Positions 32,972 through 33,336 of a stretch of 33,336 nucleotides of DNA are shown here, one piece after another. The notes beneath the pieces were generated by a model, which saw nothing but the letters and a program-made list of their open reading frames with translations, was not told where the DNA came from and did no database searches. Both the position numbers and the translations under genes were made by a program. The stretch covers positions 1 through 33,336 of the forward strand of contig JBNJHN010000020.1 of NCBI GenBank assembly GCA_051748565.1, in the 5' to 3' direction. The stretch comes from SKPH01 sp051748565. GTDB taxonomy: Bacteria > Bacillota > Dethiobacteria > DTU022. Numbering within the stretch: position 1 is the stretch's first letter; every line of letters begins with the position of its first letter.

Positions 32972-33070
32972 AACCCTGATTCGGCAGCCTGGCAGCCATA
33001 CCCCAGAAGGGCTTAGGCCCATAACTTTGCGTCGGCTTCCTTTCGGAAGCTTTGCCATTATCGTCAGGTT
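32972..33070 (-). promoter_or_regulatory. Class I cyclic-di-GMP (GEMM-I) riboswitch C, upstream of pilA
   Basis: The best of the three: on the minus strand GGCAAAGC, a CTTCC-GAAA-GGAAG stem, GACGCAAAG, GGGCCTAAGCCC, GGTATGGCTGCCAGGCTGCCG, closed by CCTGA/TCAGG. All core blocks of the family are present. A perfect 12-base complement of its 5' arm (33055-33066) lies downstream at 32946-32957 and would compete with P1. The transcript then runs about 120 bases to pilA. Confidence 0.93.
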
Positions 33071-33157
33071 TGAAAAAAGACCTGCCCGAGAGCTTTTTCT
33101 CTGCTCTCTATTTATAGTTATACCGGGAGATGAAAATTTTAGACACTTTTTTGAGAA

Positions 33158-33336
33158 TTAAGTCATGTAGGTACGCATTTTTGTTAAAACGTGGTAAAGC
33201 AGGCGGGATACTTTACGCTGGTTGAGGCCTAATCTGTTTGCAGTCTGCTCCTGGGTCAGCCCTTCAAAAAAGATTAATTTGATCACATTTTGCTGCAGCT
33301 TGTTCAATTTTTCCAGGGCCATCTGTATGGCAATCA
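33158..33336 (-). CDS. Sigma-70 family sigma factor, C-terminal part (cut by the window edge)
   Basis: The final 59 codons of a gene that enters from beyond 33336. They encode a sigma region 4 helix-turn-helix: ALEKLNKLQQNVIKLIFFEG, then LTQEQTANRLGLNQRKVSRLL and a short basic tail ending at TAA (33158-33160). The start and the rest of the protein are outside the window, so the class of sigma factor is unknown. It lies upstream of riboswitch C on the same strand. Confidence 0.78.
   Translation of the reverse strand, partial: IAIQMALEKLNKLQQNVIKLIFFEGLTQEQTANRLGLNQRKVSRLLYHVLTKMRTYMT

Noticed and set aside
1..33336. CRISPR arrays, tRNA or rRNA genes, complete insertion sequences, prophage genes
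   Set aside because: I saw no regular spaced repeats, no tRNA or rRNA signatures and no transposase or phage proteins; the only mobile trace is the intron relic.

Overview
The window looks like a chromosomal segment of an anaerobic Gram-positive bacterium of the class Clostridia (Bacillota). The main reasons are the gene order efp / CD1247-type / asp23 / amaP / DUF2273 / nusB / xseA / xseB / ispA, the frequent TTG and GTG starts behind strong GGAGG sites, SigA-like promoters, a Gram-positive type IV pilus (T4P) set with no secretin, and a FolD-FchA pair of the kind used in Wood-Ljungdahl or folate C1 metabolism. The species cannot be named from the sequence.

Layout. (1) Positions 1-12.5 kb, all minus strand: efp, a zinc-ribbon protein, then from a consensus promoter at 11.3 kb asp23, amaP, DUF2273, nusB and a TsaD paralogue. 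Next come an unusual NuoF/GltD fusion and a NuoG-like iron-sulfur protein, then xseA, xseB, ispA, fchA and folD. After folD a separate strong promoter drives a structured RNA that runs off the window; its neighbourhood suggests OLE RNA. (2) 12.5-17.8 kb, minus: aroE, pilB, a GspH-type pseudopilin, aroK, aroQ and pepP, read from an extended -10 promoter. (3) 17.9-25.3 kb, plus: pilD, three small minor pilins, pilM, pilN, pilO, pilC and a PAS / dead-GGDEF / HD-GYP protein. (4) 25.3-26.8 kb, minus: a DUF362 protein and a ferritin-like protein. (5) 26.9-33.3 kb, minus: a second, larger minor-pilin operon whose upstream region carries two class I cyclic-di-GMP (GEMM-I) riboswitches, a group II intron relic, a membrane-anchored MORN protein, the major pilin pilA behind a third GEMM-I riboswitch, and the 3' end of a sigma factor gene.

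How it fits together. The clearest theme is a T4P system wired to cyclic-di-GMP. Three GEMM-I aptamers precede pilA and the large minor-pilin operon, an HD-GYP phosphodiesterase follows pilC, and PilB has an MshEN-like N terminus. pilM, pilN and pilO all seem to lack AUG, GUG or UUG starts and to use AUU, AUA and AUU behind well-placed Shine-Dalgarno sites, which is very unusual. The second theme is folate C1 chemistry: FolD has lost the conserved cyclohydrolase lysine while FchA sits beside it, downstream of a flavin/iron-sulfur electron-transfer pair.

Gene-poor stretches. The 1190 bases between 30653 and 31842 hold two riboswitches, a terminator, a strong promoter, the intron relic and short repeats. 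I see nothing else in the AT-rich parts (about 30864-31096 and 31296-31553). Positions 32825-33157 hold the pilA leader and its riboswitch.
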